Under the pieces are notes generated by a model. It saw only the letters and a program-made list of their open reading frames with translations. It searched no databases and was not told the origin of the DNA. The position numbers were made by a program, and so were the translations under genes. This document shows positions 17,994 through 27,814 of a stretch of DNA of 64,000 nt, piece by piece. Every line of letters starts with the position of its first letter. The stretch's first letter is position 1. Source of the stretch: Burkholderia vietnamiensis LMG 10929 (lineage in GTDB: Bacteria > Pseudomonadota > Gammaproteobacteria > Burkholderiales > Burkholderiaceae); assembly GCF_000959445.1 (NCBI RefSeq), contig NZ_CP009631.1, forward strand, positions 1,302,001-1,366,000, given 5' to 3'.

Positions 17994-19634
17994 ATGACAG
18001 GCTTCGACTGGCACAACCCGTATCCGACGACCCGCATCCCCGTATTCGCGCGCAACGTCGTGTCGACGTCGCATCCGCTCGCCGCGCAGGCCGGGCTGCG
18101 GATGCTGTGGAAGGGCGGCAACGCCGTCGATGCGGCGCTGGCCGCCGCGGCCGCGATCACGGTGGTTGAGCCGGTGTCGTGCGGGCTCGGCGGCGACGCG
18201 TTCGCGCTCGTATGGGACGGCGAGCGGCTGTCCGGGCTGAACGCGTCGGGCGTCGCGCCGGCGGCGTGGAATCCCGACTACTTCCGCCGGCGTCACGGCG
18301 AGGATGCGCACGGCATCGCCAAGCAGCCGACGCGCGGCTGGGACACCGTCACGGTGCCGGGCGTGATCGCCGGCTGGGAAGCGCTGCACGCGAAGTTCGG
18401 CTCGCTGCCGTTCGCCGATCTGCTCGAACCGGCGATCGAGCACGCGGAGCGCGGCTATTCGGTGTCGCCGATCGTCGCGCACAAATGGGCGGCCGCCGTG
18501 CCCGAGCTGCACGCGCTGCCGGGCTTCGCCCAGACCTTCATGCCGCGCGGGCGCGCGCCGCTCGTCGGCGAGCGCATGTGCCTGCCGGACCATGCGCAGA
18601 CGCTGCGCACGCTCGCCCACGACGGGCCGCGCGCGTTCTACGAAGGCGCGCTCGCCGCGCGGCTCGCGGCGTTCGCGCGCGAAGGCGGCGGCGCGCTGAC
18701 CGAGGCCGACCTGCGCGCGTACCGGCCGGAATGGGTCGAGCCGATCGGCAAGCGCTTCGGCCGCCATACGGTCCACGAGATTCCGCCGAACGGGCAGGGC
18801 ATCGCCGCGCTGATCGCGCTCGGCATCGCGGAGCACGTGGGCGTGACCGACTGGCCCGTCGATTCGGCCGATTCGCAGCATCTGCAGATCGAGGCGATGA
18901 AGCTCGCGTTCGCGGACGTCTATCGCTACGTCGCCGACCCGCGCGCGATGGACGTGACGCCGGCCGAGATGCTCGACGACGCGTATCTCGCCGAACGCGC
19001 GAAGCTGATCGACCGCACGCGGGCGACGCACTTCGCGGCCGGCCGCCCGCATTCGGGCGGCACGATCTACCTGTCGGCGGCGGACGAGCGCGGGATGATG
19101 GTGAGCTTCATTCAGTCCAACTACATGGGCTTCGGTTCGGGGCTCGTCGTGCCCGGCACGGGCATTGCGCTGCAGAACCGCGGGCACGGTTTCTCGATGG
19201 ATCCGCGCTCGCCGAACGTGGTCGCGGGCGGCAAGCGGCCGTTCCATACGATCATCCCGGCGTTCGTCACCGAGCAGGTCGACGGGCGCACCGAGGCGGT
19301 GATGAGCTTCGGCGTGATGGGCGGCGACATGCAGCCGCAAGGCCATCTGCAGACCATCGTGCGGATGCTCGGCTACCACCAGCAGCCGCAGGCCGCGTGC
19401 TGCGCGCCGCGCTGGAAGGTCAACCGCGACTTCACGCTCGACGTCGAGGCGACGATGAACCGGCAGACCGTCGACGCGCTCGCCGCGCGCGGCCATACGA
19501 TCAAGTCGGTCGACGATCCTTACATGGATTTCGGCTCCGGGCAGTTCGTCTGGCGCCTCGATCCCGACGATCCCGAGCGCGGCTACGTGGCCGCGAGCGA
19601 CAGCCGCCGCGACGGCCTCGCCGCCGGTTTCTGA
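17994..19634 (+). CDS. gamma-glutamyltransferase-family Ntn hydrolase
   Basis: 546 residues starting MTGFDWHNPYPTTRIPVFA at 17994. N-terminal blocks GLRMLWKGGNAVDAALAAA and VVEPVSCGLGGDAFALVWDG are typical of the large subunit. The catalytic Thr that becomes the N-terminus of the small subunit after self-cleavage is in SGGTIYLSAADERG, followed by GFGSGLVVPGTGI. No Sec signal peptide is apparent, so it looks cytosolic, like the YwrD-type branch, rather than the periplasmic glutathione-degrading Ggt. Substrate unproven. Confidence 0.85.
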   Translation: MTGFDWHNPYPTTRIPVFARNVVSTSHPLAAQAGLRMLWKGGNAVDAALAAAAAITVVEPVSCGLGGDAFALVWDGERLSGLNASGVAPAAWNPDYFRRRHGEDAHGIAKQPTRGWDTVTVPGVIAGWEALHAKFGSLPFADLLEPAIEHAERGYSVSPIVAHKWAAAVPELHALPGFAQTFMPRGRAPLVGERMCLPDHAQTLRTLAHDGPRAFYEGALAARLAAFAREGGGALTEADLRAYRPEWVEPIGKRFGRHTVHEIPPNGQGIAALIALGIAEHVGVTDWPVDSADSQHLQIEAMKLAFADVYRYVADPRAMDVTPAEMLDDAYLAERAKLIDRTRATHFAAGRPHSGGTIYLSAADERGMMVSFIQSNYMGFGSGLVVPGTGIALQNRGHGFSMDPRSPNVVAGGKRPFHTIIPAFVTEQVDGRTEAVMSFGVMGGDMQPQGHLQTIVRMLGYHQQPQAACCAPRWKVNRDFTLDVEATMNRQTVDALAARGHTIKSVDDPYMDFGSGQFVWRLDPDDPERGYVAASDSRRDGLAAGF

Positions 19635-19683
19635 CGGAACGCTTCCAGTCGGTGGCGGCGCCGATCCGAGGGCGATCGGCAAA

Positions 19684-19771
19684 ACAGCCAACCAGCCGAC
19701 CAGCCGACCAGCCGACCAGCCGACCAGCCGACCAGCCGACCAGCCGACCAGCCGACCAGCCGACCAGCCGG
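19684..19771. repeat. octamer tandem repeat (CCAGCCGA)x9
   Basis: Nine exact head-to-tail copies of CCAGCCGA (19692-19763) with degenerate units at both ends. It lies in non-coding DNA between the gamma-glutamyltransferase gene and the ferritin-like gene. An 8-bp unit is not a multiple of three and is prone to slippage. The rest of 19635-20024 contains no supported gene. Confidence 0.95.
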
Positions 19772-20024
19772 CTTGACGTGGCGCATGTCGTGGCACGTGC
19801 GGGGTTCGAAGAACCCGTCTAACGAAGCGCAACATGGCGGGTGGAACTGCGCGCGCCGGGTACGGTCAGTGGTTGAAGCACGAACATAAATCTCCGGCTA
19901 AGATGCCAGGATGGTTCGGCCGGACCAAGTCACTATAAATGCAAGCAAAACGTCGCCTGCGGGCGCCGGGCCGGTGCCGAAGGGAAGGGCCGGCGCGCCG
20001 CGCGACGACTGGGAGCGCAACACC

Positions 20025-20852
20025 ATGCCTACTGAAACGACGCATGTCATGCCGTGGCGTATCGAGGACATCGATCTGAACCGGATCGATCGTCAGCGTG
20101 CCGCCGCGAACGAGGATCTGCTGCTGCTGTTGTGCGCGTCGTCGTTCATCGAAAGCGGCTCGGATCTCTACACGAGCAATCTGAGCGAGTTCTTCAACGA
20201 CGATCCGGAAGTATCCGCGTGGCTCAACAGTGCGTGGGAGCACGAAGAATTGCAGCACGGGCGCGCGCTGAAGGCGTACATCGCGCACGTGTGGCCCGAG
20301 TTCGACTGGGATGCCGCGTTCGCGAATTTCTTCGCCGAGTATTCGAAGACCTGCTCGGTCGACGCGTTCGAGAAAACCCGCGCGCTCGAGATGGTCGCGC
20401 GCTGCGTCGTCGAGACGGGCACGGCCACGCTCTATCGCGCGATCAACGAATGCTCGGACGAGCCCGTGCTGAAGGAAATCACCGACAACATCCGCTCGGA
20501 CGAAGTGCGCCACTACAAGCACTTCTTCAAGTTCTTCAAGAAGTACAACAAGCTCGAAGGAAACGGCCGGCTCGCGGTGCTCGGTGCGCTGATGCGCCGC
20601 GTGATGGAGATCAAGAACGAGGACTCCGAGATCGCGCTGCGCCACGTGTTCGCGGTGCGCTATCCCGATCGCGTCGGCGACAATCAGTACAACCGCGAGC
20701 GCGCCGCACGCATCAGCTCGCTCGTGCGGCGCAATCTGTCGGCCGACATGTGCGTGAAGATGCTGCTCAAGCCGCTCGACCTGCCCGCGAAGATCCAGCC
20801 GAGCGTCCACTATCCGCTCACCAAGATCACGCGGCACGTGTTCATGCGCTGA
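20025..20852 (+). CDS. ferritin-like di-iron protein
   Basis: 275 residues. Two Glu-x-x-His helices typical of ferritin-like di-iron sites are visible: WEHEELQHGRALK near residue 66 and IRSDEVRHYKHFF near residue 160; additional acidic helices (NEDLLLLLCASSFIESGSDLY) complete a four-helix arrangement. Related proteins act as oxidases or acyl desaturase-like enzymes; no substrate can be assigned. The ATG at 20025 has a GGGAG RBS. Confidence 0.75.
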   Translation: MPTETTHVMPWRIEDIDLNRIDRQRAAANEDLLLLLCASSFIESGSDLYTSNLSEFFNDDPEVSAWLNSAWEHEELQHGRALKAYIAHVWPEFDWDAAFANFFAEYSKTCSVDAFEKTRALEMVARCVVETGTATLYRAINECSDEPVLKEITDNIRSDEVRHYKHFFKFFKKYNKLEGNGRLAVLGALMRRVMEIKNEDSEIALRHVFAVRYPDRVGDNQYNRERAARISSLVRRNLSADMCVKMLLKPLDLPAKIQPSVHYPLTKITRHVFMR

Positions 20853-20919
20853 GCCCCCGGCGCGGCCCGTCGCGCGTATGCTGTCGCCTCGTGTTTCGCT
20901 TTCCACCGGGCCCGCCATC

Positions 20920-21429
20920 ATGACCGATACCCATCGCCACGCGCTCGAACAATGGACGTTCGACGCGTGGCCGTCGGCCGTCGTCTCGCTGTTCGACGGC
21001 ACCGCGCTCGAGCGCCATGCCGACGTTGCGGCGTCGCTGCTCGTCGCGACCGACGACGGCCAGCTGCGCACGACGCTGCTGAGCGCGGGCGAGATCTTCG
21101 CACGCGACGCACACACGCTGCTGCTCGCGCTATGGCCGCAATCGCGTGCGGCGCGCGCGCTCGCGCAGCGGCGCGCGGCCGCGCTGACGCTCGTCGCCGA
21201 CGGCGCGTTCTTTCAGGCACAACTGAGTATCGAACCGCTCGACGCGGATGTCGGCGGCTTGCGCGGATTCGCTGCGACGATCGCACACGGCGATGCGCAG
21301 CGGGTCGGCTATGCGCGTCTCGCGACGGGTGTCACGTTCGCGCTGGAAGGGGAGACGCGCGCCGAGGTGCTCGCGCGCTGGCAACGCCAGATCGAGCACC
21401 TGCGGCGCGCGGCCGCGCGGCTTCAGTGA
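20920..21429 (+). CDS. hypothetical protein, 169 aa
   Basis: 169 residues from the ATG at 20920 ([15 protein letters not shown]). The pattern of short hydrophobic strands ([51 protein letters not shown]) recalls an FMN-binding split barrel of the pyridoxamine-phosphate-oxidase type, but this is only a resemblance. It follows the ferritin-like gene by 67 bp. It converges with rhlE, and the two reading frames overlap by 7 bp. Confidence 0.6.
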   Translation: MTDTHRHALEQWTFDAWPSAVVSLFDGTALERHADVAASLLVATDDGQLRTTLLSAGEIFARDAHTLLLALWPQSRAARALAQRRAAALTLVADGAFFQAQLSIEPLDADVGGLRGFAATIAHGDAQRVGYARLATGVTFALEGETRAEVLARWQRQIEHLRRAAARLQ

Positions 21430-22883
21430 CCGCGCTGGCCGCTGCGCGACGAACGGTTGCGGTTCGGGTGCGCGGCATTGCCGTTGGCGGGACGTGCGCC
21501 GTTGCCGCCGCCGGCCGGGCGGCCGCCGCCGTTGGCGTTACCGCTCGCACCGCCGGCCGCGCGCGGCTTGGCCGCCTTCGCGGCCTTCGGCTGCGCGTTG
21601 GCGTCGCGCTTCGCGCCGGCCTGGCCTGAGCCGCCCGCACGCGGCTGACGATTCCCACCGCCGCCGCCACCGCCGCCACCGTTGCCGCCGCCGCGCGGCT
21701 GCTGGCCGCGACGCTGCTGGATCGGCTCCGGCTTGACGTTCGGATCGGGTTCGAAGCCCGCGATCACTTCCTGCGGAATCTCGCGCTTGATCAGCCGCTC
21801 GATGTCGCGCAGCAACTGCTTCTCGTCGACGCACACCAGCGACACCGCTTCGCCGGTCGCGCCCGCGCGGCCCGTGCGGCCGATGCGGTGCACGTAGTCT
21901 TCCGGCACGTTCGGCAGGTCGAAGTTGACGACGTGCGGCAACTGGTCGATGTCGATCCCGCGCGCGGCGATGTCGGTCGCGACGAGCACTTGCAGCGTGT
22001 TGTTCTTGAACTCGGCCAGCGCGCGCGTGCGGGCCGACTGGCTCTTGTTGCCGTGGATCGCCATCGCGCTGATGCCGTCCTTCGTCAATTGCTCGGCGAG
22101 CCGGTTGGCGCCGTGCTTGGTACGCGTGAACACGAGCACCTGGAACCAGTTGTGCTCGCGGATCAGATGCGTGAGCAGATCGCGCTTGCGATCGCGATCG
22201 ACCGGGTGGATCTTCTGCGCGACGGTTTCCGCGGTCGTGTTGCGGCGTGCGACTTCGATCAGCGCCGGCGAATCGAGCAGGCTGTCGGCGAGCGCCTTGA
22301 TCTCGTCGGAGAAGGTCGCCGAGAACAGCAGGTTCTGCCGCCGCGGCGGCAGCTTCGCGAGCACGCGCTTGATGTCGTGGATGAAGCCCATGTCGAGCAT
22401 CCGGTCCGCTTCGTCGAGCACGAGGATGTCGAGATCCGACAGGTCGATCGTCTTCTGCTGCATGTGGTCGAGCAGACGGCCCGGCGTCGCGACGACGATG
22501 TCGACGCCGCGCTTGAGCGCGTCGATCTGCGGATTGATGCTGACGCCGCCGAACATCACGGTCGAGCGCAGCTTCACGTACTTGCTGTACGCGCGCACGC
22601 TTTCCTCGACCTGGGCGGCGAGTTCGCGCGTCGGCGTGAGGATCAGCGCGCGCACCGCACGCTTTGCGCCGCGATGCTCGGTGTAGAAGGTATGCAGCCG
22701 CTGCAGGATCGGCAGCGTGAAGCCGGCGGTCTTGCCGGTGCCGGTTTGTGCGCCGGCGAGCAGGTCGCCGCCGCCGAGGACGGCGGGGATCGCCTGCTGC
22801 TGGATCGGGGTCGGCGACGTGTAGCCGAGCTCGTTGACCGCCTTGACGAGCGGTTCGGCCAGGCCGAGAGATTCGAAAGACAT
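21423..22883 (-). CDS. rhlE: DEAD-box RNA helicase RhlE
   Basis: 486 residues. Q motif and motif I ([18 protein letters not shown]), [19 protein letters not shown] (DEAD), SATF, and [10 protein letters not shown] (motif VI) are all present. The C-terminal ~100 residues are a low-complexity Gly/Asn/Arg/Ala tail ([15 protein letters not shown]) typical of beta-proteobacterial RhlE homologues. Cytosolic; rRNA and mRNA remodelling. The start [13 protein letters not shown] at 22883 matches the family; an upstream ATG adds only 3 residues. Confidence 0.95.
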   Translation of the reverse strand: MSFESLGLAEPLVKAVNELGYTSPTPIQQQAIPAVLGGGDLLAGAQTGTGKTAGFTLPILQRLHTFYTEHRGAKRAVRALILTPTRELAAQVEESVRAYSKYVKLRSTVMFGGVSINPQIDALKRGVDIVVATPGRLLDHMQQKTIDLSDLDILVLDEADRMLDMGFIHDIKRVLAKLPPRRQNLLFSATFSDEIKALADSLLDSPALIEVARRNTTAETVAQKIHPVDRDRKRDLLTHLIREHNWFQVLVFTRTKHGANRLAEQLTKDGISAMAIHGNKSQSARTRALAEFKNNTLQVLVATDIAARGIDIDQLPHVVNFDLPNVPEDYVHRIGRTGRAGATGEAVSLVCVDEKQLLRDIERLIKREIPQEVIAGFEPDPNVKPEPIQQRRGQQPRGGGNGGGGGGGGGNRQPRAGGSGQAGAKRDANAQPKAAKAAKPRAAGGASGNANGGGRPAGGGNGARPANGNAAHPNRNRSSRSGQRGH

Positions 22884-22959
22884 AGATACCACTCTTGAGT
22901 TTTATGATCGGCGACGCCTCGCGCGGCCAGCGCGGGGAAGTGACGTCGCCAAAAGCAAA

Positions 22960-22993
22960 GGGGCGCGGCTGCGGTTTCCCGCAGCCGCGCCCC
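22960..22993 (-). terminator. strong hairpin terminator downstream of the cytochrome genes
   Basis: A perfect 15-bp stem (GGGGCGCGGCTGCGG / CCGCAGCCGCGCCCC) with a TTTC loop. Read leftward it is followed by CTTTGCTTTT, fitting a Rho-independent terminator for the cytochrome c operon ending at 23013. Confidence 0.85.
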
Positions 22994-23012
22994 CGTCTGT
23001 GTCGCGCGTTAT

Positions 23013-24311
23013 TTAGTCAAGCGGCGCGGAACGCAGGTCGCTCACCTGTTGCGGCGAGATCGGCGTACCGTTGTTGCCCCACGACATCCGGATATACGTG
23101 ACGACCGCCGCGACTTCCTGGTTCGACAGCGATTGCGCGAACGGCGGCATCCCGTACGGACGCGGATTCTTGAACGTGCTCGGCGGATAGCCGCCATTCA
23201 GCACCATGCGGATCGGGTTGACTGCCGATTCCATCACGATCGAATGATTGCCCGCGAGCGGCGGATAGGCCGGCGGCTTGCCCGCGCCGTTTTCGGCGTG
23301 GCAGGTCGCGCAGTTGTCGGCGTAGATCTTCTTGCCCTGGTCGAACAGCGCGTTGCCGAACTGCTTCGACGGCTCGTATTGCATGTTCTTCGGCGCTTCA
23401 GCCTTCTGCGGGATCGACTTCAGGTACGTCGACATCGCGCGCGTATCTTCGTCGGTCATGTACTGAAGGCTGTTGTGCACGACGTCGGCCATCGGGCCGA
23501 ACACCGCGCCCTGGTGCGACACGCCGGCCTGCAGCAGGTCGGACAGCTCCTGCACGTGCCAGTCGCCGAGGCCGAGTTCCTTGTCGTTCGTCAGCGACGG
23601 CGCGTACCAGTTCTGCAGCGGGATCAGGCCGCCGGCGAACGCCGCGGAGTTCACCGGGCCGCCCATCATGTTGATCGACGTGTGGCACATCGAGCAGTGG
23701 CCGAGGCCTTCGACGAGGTAGGCGCCGCGATTCCATTCGACCGACTTGGTCGGATCCGGCTTGTATTCGCCTTCCTTGAAGAACAGCGTGCGCCAGCCGA
23801 TCAGCAGGTTGCGGTTGTTGAACGGGAACTTCAGTTCGTGCGGACGGCTCGGCACCGACACCGGCGCGACCGAGCGCAGGTACGCGTAGATCGCGTCCGA
23901 ATCGGCACGCGTGACCTTCGTGTAGCTCGCGAACGGGAAGCCGGGGTAGAGCAGGCTGCCGTCCTTCGAACGGCCGGTGTGCATCGCGCGATAGAAGTCG
24001 TCCGACGTCCACTTGCCGATGCCGTCCTTGTCGTCCGGCGTGATGTTCGGCGTGTACATCGTGCCGAACGGCGTCGCCATCGGCAGGCCGCCGGCGAACG
24101 GCTTGCCGCCGCGCACCGTGTGGCACGCGATACAGTCGCCGACGCGCGCGAGGTATTCGCCCTTCTTGATCAGCGCGGCCTGGTCGGCCGGCGTTGCGGC
24201 GACGGCGGCAGCGCCGTGCAGCGTATCGTTGCCGGGCCACAGGACGGGCACGAGAGCGGCAGCCGCGACGATCGCGACGGCCGAGAGTGCAAACAGGGAC
24301 TTGCGTTTCAT
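23013..24311 (-). CDS. tri-haem cytochrome c (dehydrogenase cytochrome subunit type)
   Basis: 432 residues with an N-terminal Sec signal (MKRKSLFALSAVAIVAAAALVPV). Three haem-binding CxxCH motifs are present: CIACH, CSMCH and CATCH. Three haem domains in ~430 residues match the cytochrome c subunit of membrane-bound alcohol, gluconate or aldehyde dehydrogenases, which feeds electrons to ubiquinone or a terminal oxidase. No dehydrogenase large subunit is adjacent. It follows the di-haem cytochrome by 19 bp. Confidence 0.88.
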   Translation of the reverse strand: MKRKSLFALSAVAIVAAAALVPVLWPGNDTLHGAAAVAATPADQAALIKKGEYLARVGDCIACHTVRGGKPFAGGLPMATPFGTMYTPNITPDDKDGIGKWTSDDFYRAMHTGRSKDGSLLYPGFPFASYTKVTRADSDAIYAYLRSVAPVSVPSRPHELKFPFNNRNLLIGWRTLFFKEGEYKPDPTKSVEWNRGAYLVEGLGHCSMCHTSINMMGGPVNSAAFAGGLIPLQNWYAPSLTNDKELGLGDWHVQELSDLLQAGVSHQGAVFGPMADVVHNSLQYMTDEDTRAMSTYLKSIPQKAEAPKNMQYEPSKQFGNALFDQGKKIYADNCATCHAENGAGKPPAYPPLAGNHSIVMESAVNPIRMVLNGGYPPSTFKNPRPYGMPPFAQSLSNQEVAAVVTYIRMSWGNNGTPISPQQVSDLRSAPLD

Positions 24312-24330
24312 TGTGTCTGTCTCCCTTGCC

Positions 24331-25095
24331 TTATTGCGGTTCGCTGCCGCAGGCGAGCGGAGTCTTCATCGAACGCGCCGGAGCCGGCACGGGGTTGGCG
24401 GGCGCCGGTTGTGCGGCGAGCCACGCGGTCACGGCCGTCACGTCTTCGTCGGACAGCTTCGACGCGATCTCGTGCATGCAGTCGGGCGCCTTCGCGCGAC
24501 GGTTGCCCGAGCGCCATGCGCCGAGCTGTGCGCTCAGGTAATCGGCGTGCAGACCGACGAGACCCGGGATCGCCGGCTGCATGCCGGTCAGGCCCGCGCC
24601 GTGGCAGGCCACGCAGGCCGGCAGCTTGCGCGACGGATCGCCTTGCATCACGAGTTGCTTGCCGCGCGCGAGCGTGGCGGCCGGCAGCGTCGGCTTGGCC
24701 GGCGTCGGGTACGGCGGACGCTCGGCCGAGAAGTGCTCGGCGATCTCTTTCAGGTAGTCGTCGTTCAGGTACGTCAGCAGGTAGTTCATCGGCGGGTACT
24801 TGCGCCGGCCGTCACGGAAGTTGACGAGCTGGTTGTACAGGTACTCGGCCGGCTTGCCGGCAAGCCGCGGGAAGTAGTCGTTGTCGGTGCCCTGGCCGTG
24901 GACGCCGTGGCATGCGGTACAGCCGCGCACGCGCTCGGCCATCGTATCGGGTGCCTTGAGCGGCGCCTGCTGCGCGTGCGCTTGCTCCGTGGGCTTGGTC
25001 TGCGCTTGGGCAGCGCTCGTAAGGCCCGCGCCGCCGATCAACAGAACGGCGAGCAGCGGACGGAAGAGGCGTCTTGAAGACACACGAGACTCCAT
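24331..25095 (-). CDS. di-haem cytochrome c4-like protein
   Basis: 254 residues. The start MESRVSSRRLFRPLLAVLLIGGAGL at 25095 gives a proper signal peptide. Two CxxCH motifs (CTACHGVHGQG and CVACHGAGLTG), each with a downstream Met-containing region, match the tandem class-I fold of cytochrome c4. Periplasmic electron carrier, co-transcribed with the tri-haem cytochrome downstream. Confidence 0.88.
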   Translation of the reverse strand: MESRVSSRRLFRPLLAVLLIGGAGLTSAAQAQTKPTEQAHAQQAPLKAPDTMAERVRGCTACHGVHGQGTDNDYFPRLAGKPAEYLYNQLVNFRDGRRKYPPMNYLLTYLNDDYLKEIAEHFSAERPPYPTPAKPTLPAATLARGKQLVMQGDPSRKLPACVACHGAGLTGMQPAIPGLVGLHADYLSAQLGAWRSGNRRAKAPDCMHEIASKLSDEDVTAVTAWLAAQPAPANPVPAPARSMKTPLACGSEPQ

Positions 25096-25469
25096 GTTTA
25101 TTCGTCGGGGACCTGTCCGGGCTACGATCGGCTCGGCGCATGGACGGCAGGACAGCCGGGCTGCTGCGACGCGGCATTCTATCACCGATGGGTAATGACG
25201 GCTATTTGGCAAAAGGACGTCGGTTCCTGCCTGTTTGCGACTTGCGACAATTTGACGCGCTTTATATGGTCGCAGTCTGAACCGGCGTGCGCGTTGGCCG
25301 TCGAAGACCGTACACTCGCGGGTCGCGCGGCGCCGCCTCCGCCGCTGATCCAGTCATTTCTCCCGTTTCCGGATTCATCGATGACGTTCGTTACCGTGCC
25401 GTTGCCGTCTTCTCCCTGTCGTTGCACTCGCAGCCGTATCGCCCGCAGCCCGTTTCGCGGAGGTCGCGC
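25096..25469. other. divergent intergenic region cytochrome c4 / copD
   Basis: Around 370 bp, noticeably AT-richer at 25190-25280. No supported gene. The stretch TTGCGACAATTTGACGCGCT followed by TTATATGG around 25244-25270 could be a sigma70-type promoter directed rightward to copD, but the spacing is not ideal. Confidence 0.4.
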
Positions 25470-26405
25470 ATGACGAGGTTCGACAGTCTGTGGATCGGGC
25501 AGGTCGCGCTGGCGGCGTTGATGGACGCGACCTTCGCGATGGCGGCCGGCTCGGCGCTGCTCAAGGCGTGGCTCGGCAAGGACGGCGCGCGGCCGGTCGT
25601 CGCGCCGTCGCACCCCGCATGGCTGCGCGCGCAACATTCGCTCGTCGCGGCCGCGCTGGCGCTCGTGCTCGCCGATCTCGGCTGGCTGCTGTACGAGGCC
25701 GCGTCGATGAGCGGCACGGGGCTCGGCGGCGCATTCGGCGCGCTGCCGAAGGTGCTCGCGCAGACCCACGTCGGCTTCGCGTGGAGCGTGGCGTTCGCGG
25801 GCGCCGTCGTGCTGGCGATCGTCGCGCTTGCCAAACCGGACGGCCCGCTCGCGCACGCGGTGCTGTGGCTCGCCGTCATCGCGATCGCGGCCGGCAAGGC
25901 GTCGCTCGGCCATGCGGCCGACACGGGCGCGCTGTCGGCGGCGGTCGGCGTGCAGACGCTGCATCTGCTCGCGACCGCGGTGTGGGGCGGCCTCGTGCTG
26001 GCGGGCGGGCTCGCGGTGCTGCCGACGCTCGGCTCGTCGGTCGCGCGCGGCGCGCTGATCCGGATCGGCCAGCAGCTGTCGCGCACGTCGACGATCGCGG
26101 TGGTGTTCGTGCTCGGCACCGGCGTGCTCAACGCGCTGCGCGGGCTCGGCGGCTCGCTCGCGCCGCTCGACGGCAGCACGTGGGGGCGCGTGCTGCTGCT
26201 CAAGCTGCTGCTGGTCGCGCTCGCGCTGGTGCTCGGCGGCCTGAACCGCTTCTCCGCGTTGCCGCGGCTGCGCCGCACCGCGTCGACCGAAGACGCGCAT
26301 ACGTTCCGCAACATCCTGCATCTCGAGGCGCTGCTGATGATCGGCGTGTTCGTCGCGGCCGCGGTGCTGTCGTTCAGCGTGCCGGGCTTTGCGGCGCTGG
26401 GCTGA
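25470..26405 (+). CDS. copD: CopD-family copper-resistance membrane protein
   Basis: 311 residues from the ATG at 25470, preceded by GGAGG. At least seven or eight hydrophobic segments (e.g. VALAALMDATFAMAAGSALL and LLATAVWGGLVLAGGLAVL), with the HLLATAVWGG and GKASLGHAAD histidine-bearing turns seen in CopD domains. Inner-membrane protein linked to copper uptake or tolerance. No copC or copAB neighbour is present. Confidence 0.8.
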   Translation: MTRFDSLWIGQVALAALMDATFAMAAGSALLKAWLGKDGARPVVAPSHPAWLRAQHSLVAAALALVLADLGWLLYEAASMSGTGLGGAFGALPKVLAQTHVGFAWSVAFAGAVVLAIVALAKPDGPLAHAVLWLAVIAIAAGKASLGHAADTGALSAAVGVQTLHLLATAVWGGLVLAGGLAVLPTLGSSVARGALIRIGQQLSRTSTIAVVFVLGTGVLNALRGLGGSLAPLDGSTWGRVLLLKLLLVALALVLGGLNRFSALPRLRRTASTEDAHTFRNILHLEALLMIGVFVAAAVLSFSVPGFAALG

Positions 26406-26457
26406 CCGCAGTTCGGCGCAGCCGCGCGCGCGGCCCGCGCACGGCGCAGATGCAACG

Positions 26458-26481
26458 ACGGCCGCCCGTTCGGGCGGCCGT
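26458..26481. terminator. hairpin between copD and dgoD
   Basis: Perfect 11-bp stem (ACGGCCGCCCG / CGGGCGGCCGT) with a TT loop between two convergent genes, so it can serve both. No long T-run. Confidence 0.6.
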
Positions 26482-26531
26482 CTCGAATGCGACGCGCGGC
26501 GGGCGCACCGCGCCGCGCGTGCCGCCTTGCT

Positions 26532-27680
26532 TCACCACTCGGCGACGCTGCCGTCGCTGTGGCGCCATACCGGGTTGCGCCAGCGGTGGCCCGTCTTCGC
26601 CATTTCGCGCACCTTCTCCTCGTTGACGTCGATGCCGAGCCCCGGCCCTTGCGGGATCGCGACGAAGCCGTCGTCGTAGCGGAACACCTCGGGATTGCGC
26701 AGATAGTCGAGCAGGTCGTTGCCCTGGTTGTAATGGATGCCGAGGCTCTGTTCCTGGATGAACGCGTTGTAGCTGACCGCATCGAGCTGCAGGCACGCGG
26801 CCAGCGCGATCGGGCCGAGCGGGCAGTGCAGCGCGAGCGCGACGTCGTAGCTTTCCGCGAGCGTCGCGATCTTGCGGCACTCGGTGATGCCGCCCGCGTG
26901 CGACGCGTCGGGCTGGATGATGTCGACGTAACCGCCCGCGAGGATGTGCTTGAAGTCCCAGCGCGAGTAGAGCCGCTCGCCGAGCGCGATCGGCGTGTTG
27001 GTCTGGTTCACGATGTCGCGCAGCGCTTCGGCGTTCTCCGACAGCACCGGCTCCTCGATGAACATCAGCTTGTACGGATCGAGCTCCTTCGCGAGCACCT
27101 TCGCCATCGGCTTGTGCACGCGGCCATGGAAGTCGACGCCGATCCCGACGTGCGGGCCGACCGCGTCGCGCACCGCCGCGACGTTCGCGATCACCTGCTC
27201 GACCTTGTCGTAGGTGTCGACGATCTGCAGCTCTTCCGAGCCGTTCATCTTCACCGCCTTGAAGCCGCGCTCGACGACCGCGCGCGCGTTGTTGGCGACG
27301 TCGCTCGGGCGGTCGCCGCCGATCCACGAATACACCTTGATGCGCTCGCGCACCTGGCCGCCGAGCAGCGCGTGCACGGGCACGCCGTGATGCTTGCCCT
27401 TGATGTCCCACAGCGCCTGATCGACGCCGGCGATCGCACTCATCGTGATCGGGCCGCCGCGGTAGAACCCGGCGCGATACATCACCTGCCAGTGATCCTC
27501 GATCAGCAGCGGGTCCTTGCCGATCAGGTAATCGGCGAGTTCCTGCACCGCGGCCTCGACCGTGTGCGCGCGTCCTTCGACGATCGGCTCGCCCCAGCCG
27601 ACGATCCCTTCGTCGGTTTCGATCTTGAGGAACAGCCAGCGCGGCGGGACGACGAAGGTTTCGAGGCGGGTGATTTTCAT
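26532..27680 (-). CDS. dgoD: D-galactonate dehydratase
   Basis: 382 residues, exactly the length of E. coli DgoD, beginning [20 protein letters not shown]. Enolase-superfamily (mandelate racemase subgroup) residues are visible: VDFHG, FIEEPV and ALGERL as metal ligands, and [18 protein letters not shown]. The histidine-rich [19 protein letters not shown] is characteristic. Dehydrates D-galactonate to 2-keto-3-deoxygalactonate. No other dgo catabolic genes lie beside it in this window. Confidence 0.93.
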   Translation of the reverse strand: MKITRLETFVVPPRWLFLKIETDEGIVGWGEPIVEGRAHTVEAAVQELADYLIGKDPLLIEDHWQVMYRAGFYRGGPITMSAIAGVDQALWDIKGKHHGVPVHALLGGQVRERIKVYSWIGGDRPSDVANNARAVVERGFKAVKMNGSEELQIVDTYDKVEQVIANVAAVRDAVGPHVGIGVDFHGRVHKPMAKVLAKELDPYKLMFIEEPVLSENAEALRDIVNQTNTPIALGERLYSRWDFKHILAGGYVDIIQPDASHAGGITECRKIATLAESYDVALALHCPLGPIALAACLQLDAVSYNAFIQEQSLGIHYNQGNDLLDYLRNPEVFRYDDGFVAIPQGPGLGIDVNEEKVREMAKTGHRWRNPVWRHSDGSVAEW

Positions 27681-27759
27681 GTCGCGAGTCTCCGAAGGAG
27701 GCCGGCGCGCCGTGCGATTGCGGTGCCGGCCGAATACATGACGGTGATCCTAGCGTAGC

Positions 27760-27789
27760 GTGCTAAAAAATAGTATTAATAGCACTATT
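27760..27789. promoter_or_regulatory. palindromic operator candidate between dgoD and its GntR regulator
   Basis: In the only AT-rich stretch of the divergent spacer, GTGCTA at 27760-27765 is mirrored by TAGCAC at 27780-27785, and an overlapping AATAGT/ACTATT pair spans 27769-27789. Placement between a GntR regulator and its divergent target fits an autoregulated operator. Confidence 0.6.
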
Positions 27790-27814
27790 GTGCAGATAGT
27801 GGGCAGTCGCCGCA

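Noticed and set aside
19684..19771. CRISPR array
   Set aside because: The units are 8 bp with no spacers; a simple tandem repeat.
16875..19835. 986-codon minus-strand frame spanning glpR and the gamma-glutamyltransferase gene
   Set aside because: Opposes a complete gamma-glutamyltransferase with catalytic Thr motif; the repeat GWSAGRLV at its start is just the octamer repeat read through.
23013..25095. Complete membrane alcohol/gluconate dehydrogenase operon
   Set aside because: Only the cytochromes are present; no flavin or PQQ dehydrogenase subunit is adjacent.
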